Positions 8,752-16,725 of a DNA stretch of 28,424 nt are shown here, in pieces. The notes under the pieces were generated by a model, which was given only the letters and a program-made list of their open reading frames with translations, was not told the DNA's origin and did no database searches. How positions within the stretch are numbered: the first letter of the stretch is position 1; each line of letters begins with the position of its first letter. The stretch covers positions 1 through 28,424 of the forward strand of contig JAUMYC010000005.1 of the NCBI GenBank assembly GCA_030528845.1, read 5' to 3'. A program made the position numbers and the translations under genes. This DNA comes from Eubacteriales bacterium. Its GTDB lineage: Bacteria; Bacillota_A; Clostridia; Christensenellales; Aristaeellaceae.

Positions 8752-9801
8752 TCAAGCCTTTCGTTCGTTTGCCATTGCGATGATCTCGTCGATGAGCGCC
8801 TGCGCGAGGTCTCCCTTGACCGCGCCGGCCGGTTGGCCGTTTTTGAACAGCGCGCCGCCCTCGCGCCCGCCGGCGATACCGACGTCGGCGTCCTTCGCCT
8901 CGCCCGGGCCGTTGACGATGCAGCCCATGACGGCCGCGCGGATCGGCACCCGGATATGCTTTGTCGCCTCACGCACTCTGCGCGCGATGCCCTCGACGTC
9001 TATGGTGGTGCGCCCGCAGGTGGGGCAGGAGGTGATCTCGACGTGGTCTGTGCGCAGGCCCACCGCGCGCAGGATCTCCAGCCCCGTCTCCACTTCGGGC
9101 TCCGGATCGCCCGAGAGGGAAACGCGGATCGTGTCTCCGATGCCGTCGAGCAGCAGCGCGCCGATGCCCACGGCGGATTTGATGCGCCCCGTGTCCACGG
9201 TGCCGGCCTCGGTGACGCCGATATGCTGGGGGTAATCGCAGAGCCGGGCCACCTCGCGGCAGGCCTCCACCGTGCGCAGCACGTCGGACGCCTTGACGGA
9301 GATCACCATGTCGCTCACGCCGTGCTTTTCCAGCAGCCGCGCCTCGCGCAGCGCGCTCTCGGCCAGCGCCCTTCCGGTCACGCCGTATTTTTCCACCAGG
9401 TCCTTGTCCAGCGAGCCGCCGTTCACGCCCACGCGCACAGGCGCATGGTGCGCCTTGAGACAGGCGGCCAGCTCGGCCAGACCCTTCTCTCCGCCCATGT
9501 TGCCCGGATTCACGCGCACCTTGGCGCAGCCGCTCTCCAGCGCCGCGATGGCCAGACGATAGTCGAAGTGGATATCCGCCACCACGGGGATGGGGCTGCC
9601 GTCCACGATATCGCGCGCGGCCCGCGCGGCCTGCTCGTTATACACCGACACGCGGATGATATCGCAGCCCGCGGCATGCAGGCGGCGGATCTGACGCAGA
9701 GTGGCTTCCACGTCGCAGGAGTCGGTATTGGTCATGGATTGGATCGTAACGGGCGCGCCGCCGCCGATGGGCGTCTGCCCGATCATCATCTGCCTGGTCA
9801 T
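8752..9801 (-). CDS. ispG: 4-hydroxy-3-methylbut-2-enyl diphosphate synthase (flavodoxin/ferredoxin)
   Basis: IspG carries out the penultimate step of the MEP isoprenoid pathway, reducing 2-C-methylerythritol 2,4-cyclodiphosphate to HMBPP with a [4Fe-4S] cluster. The 349-residue protein has the N-terminal TIM-barrel signatures PVTIQSMTNTDSCDVEATL and RVNPGNMGG. The C-terminal cluster ligands are Cys259 and Cys262 (SCPTCGRT) and Cys294 (MGCIVNGPGE), with the catalytic Glu301. This is the compact form without the plant-type insertion. The ATG at 9801 has only a weak AAAGAG site. It follows the coiled-coil gene by 9 nt and precedes polC by 22 nt. ispC and rseP, its usual upstream partners in Firmicutes, are not here. 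Confidence 0.97.
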   Translation of the reverse strand: MTRQMMIGQTPIGGGAPVTIQSMTNTDSCDVEATLRQIRRLHAAGCDIIRVSVYNEQAARAARDIVDGSPIPVVADIHFDYRLAIAALESGCAKVRVNPGNMGGEKGLAELAACLKAHHAPVRVGVNGGSLDKDLVEKYGVTGRALAESALREARLLEKHGVSDMVISVKASDVLRTVEACREVARLCDYPQHIGVTEAGTVDTGRIKSAVGIGALLLDGIGDTIRVSLSGDPEPEVETGLEILRAVGLRTDHVEITSCPTCGRTTIDVEGIARRVREATKHIRVPIRAAVMGCIVNGPGEAKDADVGIAGGREGGALFKNGQPAGAVKGDLAQALIDEIIAMANERKA

Positions 9802-9810
9802 ACGCGCTCT

Positions 9811-10488
9811 TTACTGCCTTTCCTCAAGGCGGGCCTGCCCCAGCAGCTGCCTGCTGCGGCGCACCTCGTCATAGGCGACGGAGAGCGTCTCCTCCGCGTC
9901 GCGCAGCAGCTGATCGCAATAGTCCGCAGCCTGCGCGCGGCGCTCCTGCGCCTCGAGCTTTGCCGAGTTGATGATCTCGGCGGCCTTTTTCTGCGCCTCG
10001 AGCTTGATCGTGTTCTGATCGATGAGCGCCCTTGCGCGCAGCTCGGCGTCCTTTACGATATTATCCGCGTGGATCTGCGCGTCGGAACGGATACGCTCGG
10101 CGCGCTCATGCGCGTCATCGAGCGCGGCATTGGCGCGCACGTCGGCGCTGGCGAGCCTGTTCGCCGCCGTCTGCTCGGCCGCGCTGAGCATGCGCTCGCG
10201 GTCGCGCAGGATCTGCTCGGAATACTGGATCGCCAGAGGAAGATTCGAGCGGATATCATTGATGATATCGATGCACATCGCCGCGTCGAGCATGCGCTTG
10301 TTCGTCATCGGCACGGGGCGCGCGCGGGTGAGCTCCTCCTCGAGGAAGTTCAGCAGGTTCATCAGGTTCGTCCGCTCGTCGTCGCCGTCGCTGTAGGGCA
10401 GGTCAAACTGCTCCTGCGGCTGCTGCTCCTCCTGCGCTTCCTGCTCCTGCAGATATTCGTCGAAATTCCGTTCAAACTTCTCAGCCAT
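9811..10488 (-). CDS. Cytoplasmic coiled-coil protein of unknown function
   Basis: A 225-residue, highly charged protein without a signal peptide or membrane segment. Residues 1-35 are acidic and Gln-rich. A segment around 60-95 (RPVPMTNKRMLDAAMCIDII) may form a small folded region. From about 90 to the end the sequence is an almost unbroken Ala/Glu/Arg/Lys-rich helix with heptad-like spacing. It resembles DivIVA-like proteins or the stalk of ATP synthase subunit b, but it lacks the membrane anchor of subunit b and the DivIVA N-terminal signature. The function is not recognised. The start at 10488 has GGGG about 11 nt upstream. It sits between coaD and ispG, 66 nt after coaD, so it is probably in the same transcript. 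Proteins of this kind beside coaD are often labelled 'ATPase', which the sequence here does not support. Confidence 0.75.
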   Translation of the reverse strand: MAEKFERNFDEYLQEQEAQEEQQPQEQFDLPYSDGDDERTNLMNLLNFLEEELTRARPVPMTNKRMLDAAMCIDIINDIRSNLPLAIQYSEQILRDRERMLSAAEQTAANRLASADVRANAALDDAHERAERIRSDAQIHADNIVKDAELRARALIDQNTIKLEAQKKAAEIINSAKLEAQERRAQAADYCDQLLRDAEETLSVAYDEVRRSRQLLGQARLEERQ

Positions 10489-10554
10489 TTTAGGCTATCC
10501 CCTTTCCTGATCCGCTCCGCCGGAGCGTCGGTAAAAATAAATGTCGCTCTGTTT

Positions 10555-11025
10555 TTATGCAAAAGCCTGCCGCACGCGCTCGATGATCTGCTCCGGCAGG
10601 AATTTCTCCAGCGGGCCGTCGTGCCCGGCGATATCCCGCGCGATGGTGGAGCTGATATGCGCAAGGGCGGGCGCCGCGCCCAGATAGAGCGTCGGCGGAG
10701 CGCCGATGGCGGCGTTCGCCTCGGCCAGAGGCGCTTCGTATTCAAAATCCGCCCCGCTGCGCAAGCTGCGCAAGATGGCGTCCGCGCCTTCTTTTTGGCA
10801 GAGCACGGCCAGCAGCCCCCTGTCCGCCACGACGCGCACGTTTTCCAGACCTGCAAGGCAGTCCTGCAGCATCTGCACGCGCTCGGCGGGCGAGATGGAA
10901 TAGGTCTTGTCCGGATTGGCCAGCACCGCCACCACGACCTCATCAAAGAGCGCGGCCGCGCGCCGGATCACGTCGATATGTCCGAGCGTGGGCGGGTGAA
11001 AGCTGCCGGGGTAGATCACCTTCAT
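10555..11025 (-). CDS. coaD: Phosphopantetheine adenylyltransferase
   Basis: CoaD transfers AMP from ATP to 4'-phosphopantetheine, the fourth step of coenzyme A synthesis. The 156-residue protein has the nucleotidyltransferase fold: the N-terminal strand VIYPGSFHPPTLGHIDVIRR with the (T/H)xGH motif (Thr13 and His16), the conserved RSLRSGADFEYE segment, and a C-terminal ISSTIARDIA matching the family's SSSxVR/K site. Residue 10 is His where most CoaD proteins have Asp in GSFDP. NadD-like relatives vary at this position, so activity is still expected. The start overlaps the rsmD stop by 4 nt (ATGA), giving coupled translation. rsmD-coaD is a very common pair. Confidence 0.94.
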   Translation of the reverse strand: MKVIYPGSFHPPTLGHIDVIRRAAALFDEVVVAVLANPDKTYSISPAERVQMLQDCLAGLENVRVVADRGLLAVLCQKEGADAILRSLRSGADFEYEAPLAEANAAIGAPPTLYLGAAPALAHISSTIARDIAGHDGPLEKFLPEQIIERVRQAFA

Positions 11026-11582
11026 CGTCCGTCCTCTTCCTTCCCGAGGCGGACCAGCATGACCCGCGCTCTTCCGTATTTTCTCTCGTCGAAGACCTCG
11101 GCCCGGGGCGGCAGCGGGAGGCGCGCCTGCTGCTCGTATTCCATCACCACGACGCTCTCCTCATGCAGAAGCCCCCGCTCCGCCAGAGCGGAAAAGGCCT
11201 CGCCGTAGACCTCGGTCATGTGATAGGGCGGGTCGAGAAAGACGATATCGAACGGCTCGTGCATCTGCGAAAGGGCCCTGCGCCAGTCCATGCACAGCAC
11301 CTGCGCGCTGCCCTCCACGCCCTTGAGCTGCGTGTTCCTGCGCGCGGCCGCGCAGGCCTGCGGCGAGAGATCCACGCACAGCGCGCTCTTCGCCCCGCGG
11401 CTGAGCGCCTCTGCCGAGAGCGCTCCGGAGCCGGCGAACAGATCGAGCACCCTCGCGCCGGGCGTGTGCCGCATGAGGATGTTGAACAGCGCCTCGCGCG
11501 TCCTGTCCGCGGTCGGGCGGGTGTCTGTTCCTTCGGGCGCAAGCAACGCCTTGCCGCGCGCCGTGCCGCCGATAATGCGCAT
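11022..11582 (-). CDS. rsmD: 16S rRNA (guanine966-N2)-methyltransferase
   Basis: RsmD methylates G966 of 16S rRNA using S-adenosylmethionine. The 186-residue protein has the opening MRIIGGTARG, the SAM-binding loop VLDLFAGSGALSAEALSRGA (45-64), the acidic end of strand 2 (VDLSPQA), and the catalytic DPPY at 117-120. I chose the ATG at 11582 because a GGAGG lies 8 nt upstream. An ATG at 11588 lies only 2 nt from that site, and the still longer frame to 11606 has no family support. It is the first gene of the rsmD-coaD-coiled-coil-ispG-polC cluster and lies just downstream of a good promoter. Confidence 0.95.
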   Translation of the reverse strand: MRIIGGTARGKALLAPEGTDTRPTADRTREALFNILMRHTPGARVLDLFAGSGALSAEALSRGAKSALCVDLSPQACAAARRNTQLKGVEGSAQVLCMDWRRALSQMHEPFDIVFLDPPYHMTEVYGEAFSALAERGLLHEESVVVMEYEQQARLPLPPRAEVFDERKYGRARVMLVRLGKEEDGR

Positions 11583-11648
11583 GCGCATAGCCTCCGTGAG
11601 CCGCACAGCGGCAAAGCGCCGCCGTCCGAATATAATTGACTATCGTAC

Positions 11649-11677
11649 ATTATACCCGAACAGCGGCGTTCATGCAA
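11649..11677 (-). promoter_or_regulatory. Sigma-A-type promoter upstream of rsmD
   Basis: On the minus strand a perfect -10 TATAAT (11649-11654) is preceded, after 17 nt, by TTGCAT (11672-11677), a partial -35. The element is 67 nt upstream of the rsmD start and directly follows the stop of the preceding membrane-protein gene. It is the only clear promoter for the genes down to polC, so it may serve this whole group. Confidence 0.68.
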
Positions 11678-11698
11678 GTTTATAGGAAGTTATGGAAG

Positions 11699-12454
11699 TT
11701 ATACCTTTGGTTTGGGCTGCTTGCGCGCCCTGGGGTTCTGGTTCTGCGTGTAGCCCTCGCCCACGAGCAGGCTCTTCTTCTTGCGCACCTTGCCCCGGGC
11801 GATCTGCTCGATCTTCTTCTCGCGGATCTGCGGGCCGCGCAGATAGCCGATGGCCGTGCAGGCGGGCATGACGAACGAGAAGGGGATGAACAGCACATAC
11901 AGGAGGGTCTGGTTGCCGTGCAGGATGGTGTACAGCGGCAGCAGCGGCACGAACACCACGCGCGTGATCACGCGCAGGATCGCGCTGGAGGCTTCCTCCC
12001 GCACCGCCGCGACTTCTTCCTCGGTCATGATGCTCTCTTCGTCATAATAGAAGGGATCCTGCTGCTCCTGCGTCTGCTCCGTCTCCAGCGGCGGCAGCTC
12101 CGGATAGCCCGGCGAGGCGATCAGGTTGGCCGTCGCCAGCGCGCAAAGCGGCAGGCTGGCCGCAAGGAAGCACGCCAGCGCATGCTTTTTGTTGAACTGG
12201 CGCTCAAAGCGCGATTGTTCCATCTTGCCCTCGGCGATGCGCTTTTCCGCCGTGCGGTCCAGCGTGAAGTCCTTCTCGCCGTTCCAGCCGCCCTCGTTAT
12301 AGCACATCAGGCAGAAGCCCACCAGCAGCAGCAGGCAGATGATGCTCTGCACCACGATCCAGTCCGAAAACCACATCATGAACAGGCCGCACATCATGGC
12401 GTCCGCCAGATACATCACATACGTTCTCAGGGTCATCCTTGCTCCAGTTGACAT
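11699..12454 (-). CDS. Integral membrane protein of unknown function
   Basis: A 251-residue protein with about five predicted membrane segments. Two are near the N-terminus (YLADAMMCGLFMMWFSDW and IVVQSIICLLLLVGFCLMCY), one around 100-125 (ACFLAASLPLCALATANL), and two in the C-terminal half (RVITRVVFVPLLPLYTILHG and LLYVLFIPFSFVMPACTAIG). Between segments 3 and 4 lies an acidic loop with ETEQTQEQQDPFYYDEESIM. The C-terminus is strongly basic (REKKIEQIARGKVRKKK). There is no transporter signature and I do not recognise the family. The ATG at 12454 is preferred because AGGAG lies 10 nt upstream; an ATG at 12463 is too close to it. A 7-bp hairpin CCGCCGC/GCGGCGG lies upstream of the ribosome binding site. 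The protein lies between two operons and seems to be a separate unit. Confidence 0.75.
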   Translation of the reverse strand: MSTGARMTLRTYVMYLADAMMCGLFMMWFSDWIVVQSIICLLLLVGFCLMCYNEGGWNGEKDFTLDRTAEKRIAEGKMEQSRFERQFNKKHALACFLAASLPLCALATANLIASPGYPELPPLETEQTQEQQDPFYYDEESIMTEEEVAAVREEASSAILRVITRVVFVPLLPLYTILHGNQTLLYVLFIPFSFVMPACTAIGYLRGPQIREKKIEQIARGKVRKKKSLLVGEGYTQNQNPRARKQPKPKV

Positions 12455-12560
12455 CTTTCCCATTCTCCTATTCTTTGTCCGCCGCATGATCGCGCGGCGG
12501 CTGTTTCCAAAAAAGGGGTATTTTACAAGGGTTTTACCGGATAAAAGGCCGCACGAAAGC

Positions 12561-12580
12561 CGCCGCAGCTTCCTGCGGCG
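12561..12580 (-). terminator. Possible weak terminator after the iorAB-alr-fau operon
   Basis: An 8-bp perfect stem CGCCGCAG/CTGCGGCG with a 4-nt loop lies 25 nt past the fau stop. On the minus strand it is followed by GCTTTCG, a poor U-tract, then CCTTTTATCC. It may terminate partially; read-through into the membrane-protein gene is possible. Confidence 0.4.
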
Positions 12581-12604
12581 AAAACACGCGCCCGAAAAAG
12601 GGGG

Positions 12605-13165
12605 TCAGGCGCGAAAATCGCAGATGCGCTCCTCCGTGATGAGCAGATCGACCGGCTGGTCGTGCTCCTGCATAAAGGCGTCCTCCACCAGCTGCATCTC
12701 AAAGGCCAGCGCCACGCGCAGCGCCCCCGTGCCGGTCAGGAAGCGGTCGTAATAGCCGCCGCCAAAGCCGATGCGCCCGCCCTTGAGGTCAAAGGCGACG
12801 CCGGGGATGAGCATCAGCTCGATGTCTGCGCCGTCCACAGCGGCTCCGTTCTCCAGCTCGGGGATGCGCATCCTGCCCGGGCGCAGCAGGCTCAGGTCGG
12901 TCACGCGCACCGCGTCCATCAAACCGGCCTCCTTGCGCACTTTGGGCAAAAGCAGCGTCTTGCCGTCGCTGAGGATCTTCCTGTTGAGCGATTCCGTGCT
13001 CACTTCGCCCATCAGCGAGGCATAGCTCATGACCGTGGCCGCGCGCCTGAACTCCGGCAGCGCCAGCACCTTTTCCGAGATGCGCGCCGAGAGCTCCGCC
13101 GCGTGGATCACGCTGATGTTTTCCCTTTTACTGCGTATCGTCTCCCTTATCTGTTCCCTTGTCAT
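12605..13165 (-). CDS. fau: 5-formyltetrahydrofolate cyclo-ligase
   Basis: This enzyme uses ATP to convert 5-formyl-THF to 5,10-methenyl-THF, returning the storage folate to the one-carbon pool. The 186-residue protein shows the N-terminal basic helix (MTREQIRETIRSKRENISV), which includes the ATP-contacting lysine/arginine region, and the C-terminal signature PGVAFDLKGGRIGFGGGYYD followed by RFL. The length is normal. The ATG at 13165 has AGGGGGG 6 nt upstream and lies within the last codons of alr (38-nt overlap), so the two are translationally coupled. The symbol fau (ygfA/yqgN in other species) follows family usage. Confidence 0.92.
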   Translation of the reverse strand: MTREQIRETIRSKRENISVIHAAELSARISEKVLALPEFRRAATVMSYASLMGEVSTESLNRKILSDGKTLLLPKVRKEAGLMDAVRVTDLSLLRPGRMRIPELENGAAVDGADIELMLIPGVAFDLKGGRIGFGGGYYDRFLTGTGALRVALAFEMQLVEDAFMQEHDQPVDLLITEERICDFRA

Positions 13166-14267
13166 CGAAATCCCCCCTGGCGATCCTGTCGTGAAAGCCT
13201 GTGATGATCTCGTAAGAAATCGTGTCCGCCCATTGGGCCATTTCGTCCGGCCGGATGGCCTCGCCGCCCTGCTCGCCCAGCAGCACGACCTCGTCCTGCA
13301 TGCACGCGCCGGGCACGTCCGTCACATCCAGCAGCAGCATGTCCATGCACACCCGGCCGATGACCGGAGCGCGCCGACCGCGCACGAGCGCGAAGCCCCT
13401 GCCGCCGATCGCCCGCGGATAGCCGTCCGCATAGCCGATGGGCACGGTCATCACCGTCGTGGGGCGCTGCGCGCAGAAGGCGGGGCCGTAGCCGGCCGTC
13501 TCGCCCGGTTCGATGCGCGCCACGCGCACGGGCTTTGCCCAAAGGCGCATGGCCCATTTCAGCTCCGGCAGAAGATCCGCGCAGCCGCCGTAGATGGCCA
13601 GCCCCGGGCGCACGCCCTCGTCGCGCAGCTCCGGCCAGAGCAGAGAAGCCTCCGTGGCCGCGGAATGCGCCAGCGGCCTGTGGCCCGCCCTGCGGATCTG
13701 CCCGACGGCCTGCGCAAAGCGCGCGTGCTGCCCTTGGCAGATCTCGCGGTCTCTTCCTGCGAAATAATGCGTAAAAGCGCCTTCCACCCGGATCAGTCCG
13801 TCTGTGCCGATCTGCTCAAGCAGCGTGCGCAGTTCTTCGCTCCCGCGCGTGCCCAGCCGGGACATGCCCGTGTCGATCTGGATATGCACCAGCGCCGGCT
13901 TTCCCAGCCTGCGCGCCGCAGCCCTGCATTCGTCGATCTGCGCCGCGTCCTGCACGGCCATGGCGACCTCATGGCGCACGGCTTCGTCCACCGCGCCGCC
14001 CACGCTCGCGCCGAGGATGAGGATCGGCGCCCCGACGCCCGCCTCTCGCAGCTGCACGGCTTCGTCCGCCATAGCCACGGCGAGGGCGTCCGCCCCGTTT
14101 GCCAGCACCGTCTTCGCTGCGCCGAGCGCGCCGTGGCCGTAGCCGTTGGCCTTCACGGGCGCGATCATTCGTACCTCCGGCCCATAGGCGCGGCGAAGAG
14201 CGCGGACGTTGGCGGCGATGGCCTGCCAGTCCACGTCCAGCCGCACGGGCCGATTGGGCGCTGTCAC
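13128..14267 (-). CDS. alr: Alanine racemase
   Basis: A PLP enzyme making D-alanine for peptidoglycan. The 379-residue protein has the PLP-lysine motif PVKANGYGHG (Lys39), the barrel motif HIQIDTGMSRLG, the opposing catalytic tyrosine in AGYGPAF (about residue 260, on the partner subunit in the dimer), the following VPIGYADGYPRAI, and VCMDMLLLDVT near 308. The start is a GTG at 14267 overlapping the stop of the ACT-domain gene by 4 nt (GTGA), with GAGGTG 8 nt upstream. The end overlaps fau by 38 nt. A biosynthetic alr at the end of an aryl-pyruvate fermentation operon is unusual. It could be the housekeeping or a secondary racemase; the sequence alone does not say. Confidence 0.95.
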   Translation of the reverse strand: MTAPNRPVRLDVDWQAIAANVRALRRAYGPEVRMIAPVKANGYGHGALGAAKTVLANGADALAVAMADEAVQLREAGVGAPILILGASVGGAVDEAVRHEVAMAVQDAAQIDECRAAARRLGKPALVHIQIDTGMSRLGTRGSEELRTLLEQIGTDGLIRVEGAFTHYFAGRDREICQGQHARFAQAVGQIRRAGHRPLAHSAATEASLLWPELRDEGVRPGLAIYGGCADLLPELKWAMRLWAKPVRVARIEPGETAGYGPAFCAQRPTTVMTVPIGYADGYPRAIGGRGFALVRGRRAPVIGRVCMDMLLLDVTDVPGACMQDEVVLLGEQGGEAIRPDEMAQWADTISYEIITGFHDRIARGDFDDKGTDKGDDTQ

Positions 14268-14695
14268 AGGCGGGACACCTCTTCCTGCGTGAGCATATGG
14301 ATCCCGTTTTCGCGCAGCACGGCGATGGCCCTGTCCGTCTCCGTGACGCGGAAGATGATCAGCGCGCCGTTGCCGAGGGTACGCACGAAGGAATAGAGAT
14401 ATTCCACCGAAACGTTGCCCTTTTCCAGCGCGCGCAGCACCTTGGCCAGCCCGCCGGGCTTATCCGGCACGACCACCGCCAGCACGTCCGTGGTGCGCAC
14501 GGTATAACCCTCGTGCTTGAGCGCTTCGATGCCCTTCTGCGGGTCACCGGTGATGCAGCGGATGATGCCGTAGTCGGCGGTGTCCGCCACGCTCAGGGCC
14601 ATCAGATCCACCCCGGCGTCGCCCAGCGCGCCCGTGAGCCGCGAGAGGCTGCCCCTCGTATTTTCAATGAAGACCGAGATCTGTTTGACCAGCAT
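14264..14695 (-). CDS. Tandem ACT-domain protein, probably an amino-acid sensor
   Basis: A 143-residue protein made of two ACT domains (about 1-68 and 70-143) and nothing else. The first opens VKQISVFIENTRGSLSRLTG and the second VLAVVVPDKPGGLAKVLRAL; both show the Gly turn between strand 1 and helix 1 where ACT domains bind amino acids. Proteins of this type frequently accompany paaK and iorAB in anaerobes. By context it may sense an aromatic amino acid or derivative and modulate the pathway; this is inferred. The ATG at 14695 has GGAGG 8 nt upstream. It is 69 nt downstream of paaK, across a GC-rich 7-bp hairpin, and overlaps alr by 4 nt. Confidence 0.9.
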   Translation of the reverse strand: MLVKQISVFIENTRGSLSRLTGALGDAGVDLMALSVADTADYGIIRCITGDPQKGIEALKHEGYTVRTTDVLAVVVPDKPGGLAKVLRALEKGNVSVEYLYSFVRTLGNGALIIFRVTETDRAIAVLRENGIHMLTQEEVSRL

Positions 14696-14764
14696 TTCGT
14701 TCTCCTCCGTTCTTTTCCGCGCGCCCTTCGCCCCGCAAAGAGGCGCGCCTTTATTATTTATTCG

Positions 14765-16078
14765 TTAAATTTTTCGATTATCCTGCACGCGTTTTGCTTT
14801 TCCTTCGCTTCTGGGCAAAGTTTTTGGCTCGACCAGCACGATCTTGGCCGCGACGCCCAAAATGGACTTCACTCTCTCTGCGATGAGCCTGCTCAGCGCC
14901 TGCATGGAGCTGATCGTGTCGGAGAACATCTCCTCCGTGACCTCCACGCGGATCTCCAGCGTATCGGAGGAGCCCACGCGGTCTACCACCAGAAGATAAT
15001 GCGGCGCGACGCCCGGGATGCCCACGAGCACGCTCTCGATCTGGCTGGGGAAGACGTTCACCCCGCGGATGACGACCATGTCGTCGCTGCGGCCGGTGAT
15101 GCGCATCATGCGCATGAAGGTGCGCCCACATTCGCACTTCTCGTCCGTCAGGCGGCAGATATCATGCGTGCGGTAGCGCAGAAGGGGCATGCCCTCCTTG
15201 CCCACGGAGGAGAAGACCAGCTCGCCCTTTTCGCCCACGGGCAGCGGCTCGAGGGTATCCGGGTCGATGATCTCGGCGATGAAATAGTCCTCGTTGATAT
15301 GCATGCCCTGCTTTTCCAGACATTCAAACGAGACGCCCGGGCCGCAGATCTCCGTCAGGCCGTAGATGTCGATCGCCTCGATGCCCAGCAGCGCTTCGAT
15401 GCGGCTGCGCATCTCCTCGCTCCAGGGCTCTGCGCCCAGCGCGGCCGCGCGCAGCGGGATGTCTCCGGGCTTGAGGCCCATCTCTTCCATCGTCTCGCCC
15501 AGATGCAGCGCATAGGAGGGCGTGCAGCACAGAATGCTCGCGCGCAGCTCGTTCATCATCATGATCTGGCGGGCGGTGTTGCCGCTGGACATGGGCACGG
15601 TCATCGCGCCGATGAGGCTCGCGCCCTGATGCGCGCCCAGACCGCCGGTGAACAGGCCGTAGCCGTAGGCGATCTGCACGATGTCCTCTTTGGTCGTGCC
15701 GCAGGCCGTCAGCGTGCGCGCCATGCACTCGCTCCACAGGTCGATGTCGGACTGCGTATAGCCGGCGAGCACGGGCTTGCCCGTCGTGCCGGAGGAGCCG
15801 TGTATGCGCACGATCTCGCTCTTGGGCGCGGAGAACAGCCCGCAGGGGAATTCGTCGCGCAGGTCGGGCTTGTCGATAAAGGGCAGGTGTCTGAGGTCGT
15901 CCAGCCCGCGGATGTCGCCGGGCTCGATACCCTTCTCCTGCATGCGGCTGCGATACAGCGGCACGTTTTCATACATGCGCTGCACCGTCCTGCGCAGCTT
16001 TGCCTCCTGCAGCTCGCGCAGCTGCCCCCTGTCCATGCATTCCGCCTCGTGGTTCCAGATGATATGCTTCTTCGCCAT
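14765..16078 (-). CDS. paaK: Phenylacetate-CoA ligase family protein
   Basis: An AMP-forming acyl-CoA ligase, 437 residues, the normal PaaK size. The ATP-binding P-loop is HGSSGTTGKP (residues 93-102). Further adenylate-forming motifs are AALGAEPWSEEM, the IYGLTEICGPG aspartate/glutamate-type core, YRTHDICRL, and the GRSDDMVVIRGVNVFPSQIE hinge that begins the C-terminal PaaK domain. The enzyme activates phenylacetate or related arylacetates. Next to iorAB it may also act with arylacetyl-CoA made from aryl-pyruvates, in either direction; which one operates is not shown by sequence. The ATG at 16078 follows iorB by 38 nt. Confidence 0.93.
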   Translation of the reverse strand: MAKKHIIWNHEAECMDRGQLRELQEAKLRRTVQRMYENVPLYRSRMQEKGIEPGDIRGLDDLRHLPFIDKPDLRDEFPCGLFSAPKSEIVRIHGSSGTTGKPVLAGYTQSDIDLWSECMARTLTACGTTKEDIVQIAYGYGLFTGGLGAHQGASLIGAMTVPMSSGNTARQIMMMNELRASILCCTPSYALHLGETMEEMGLKPGDIPLRAAALGAEPWSEEMRSRIEALLGIEAIDIYGLTEICGPGVSFECLEKQGMHINEDYFIAEIIDPDTLEPLPVGEKGELVFSSVGKEGMPLLRYRTHDICRLTDEKCECGRTFMRMMRITGRSDDMVVIRGVNVFPSQIESVLVGIPGVAPHYLLVVDRVGSSDTLEIRVEVTEEMFSDTISSMQALSRLIAERVKSILGVAAKIVLVEPKTLPRSEGKAKRVQDNRKI

Positions 16079-16116
16079 TCTATTTTCGCCTCTTTATTCT
16101 TCGGGTTCGTGAAAGA

Positions 16117-16725
16117 TCAATGTGCCGGACTTTCGGCGGCATGCGCCGCGCCCAGCCCGAACGCGCGCAGGTTGACCGCGAGCAGCCTCTGCGGCACGCA
16201 GGAGGCGATCGCCTCTTCCCATTCGCGCCTGTCCGAGCCCGTGAGCGCGCACAGCGCCCCGAGCAGCACGAGGTTCACCGCGCGCTGTTCGCCGGCTTCC
16301 TCGGCCAGAGAATACGCGTCCATGAGCGTGCACTGCGCCTTGCCTGCGATGCGCGCGGAGAGATCCTGCGGATACTGCGCCGCGCCCGTGACCACGCTCA
16401 TGGGCATGATCTGCTGCGTGTTGGCGATGATCCGCCCGCCCTTTTTGAGATAGGGCAGCGCGCGCGCCGCTTCCATTTCCTCAAAGGCGAGGATATAATC
16501 CGCCCCGCCCGCCTCGATGAGCGGGCTGACGGCCACGTCTCCCATGCGCACGAAGGTGATGACCGTGCCGCCGCGCTGGGCCATGCCGTGTACCTCGCTC
16601 ACCTTCACGTTCCAGCCCTTCTGCACGGCGAGCGCGCCGAGGATGCGGCTGGCCAGCAGCGTGCCCTGTCCGCCGACGCCAACGATGACGATGGAGGTGT
16701 TTTCCATGCCGTTCATATCGCTCAT
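16117..16725 (-). CDS. iorB: Indolepyruvate ferredoxin oxidoreductase, beta subunit
   Basis: The small gamma-domain subunit (202 residues) of the 2-oxoacid:ferredoxin oxidoreductase that works with IorA. It has the glycine-rich loop VIVGVGGQGTLLASRILG near the N-terminus and the conserved EVHGMAQRGGTV segment, both typical of IorB. With IorA it converts indolepyruvate, phenylpyruvate or 4-hydroxyphenylpyruvate plus CoA to the aryl-acetyl-CoA, CO2 and reduced ferredoxin. The ATG overlaps the iorA stop by 4 nt and has GGGAGG 4 nt upstream. A later ATG at codon 4 is a possible alternative start. Confidence 0.95.
   Translation of the reverse strand: MSDMNGMENTSIVIVGVGGQGTLLASRILGALAVQKGWNVKVSEVHGMAQRGGTVITFVRMGDVAVSPLIEAGGADYILAFEEMEAARALPYLKKGGRIIANTQQIMPMSVVTGAAQYPQDLSARIAGKAQCTLMDAYSLAEEAGEQRAVNLVLLGALCALTGSDRREWEEAIASCVPQRLLAVNLRAFGLGAAHAAESPAH

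Noticed and set aside
3984..8783. A very long open frame on the plus strand opposite polC, about 1600 codons
   Set aside because: It is antisense to a complete, motif-rich PolC. Its product is Arg/His/Leu-rich low-complexity sequence without domains. In GC-rich DNA the complementary frame of a real gene is often free of stops.
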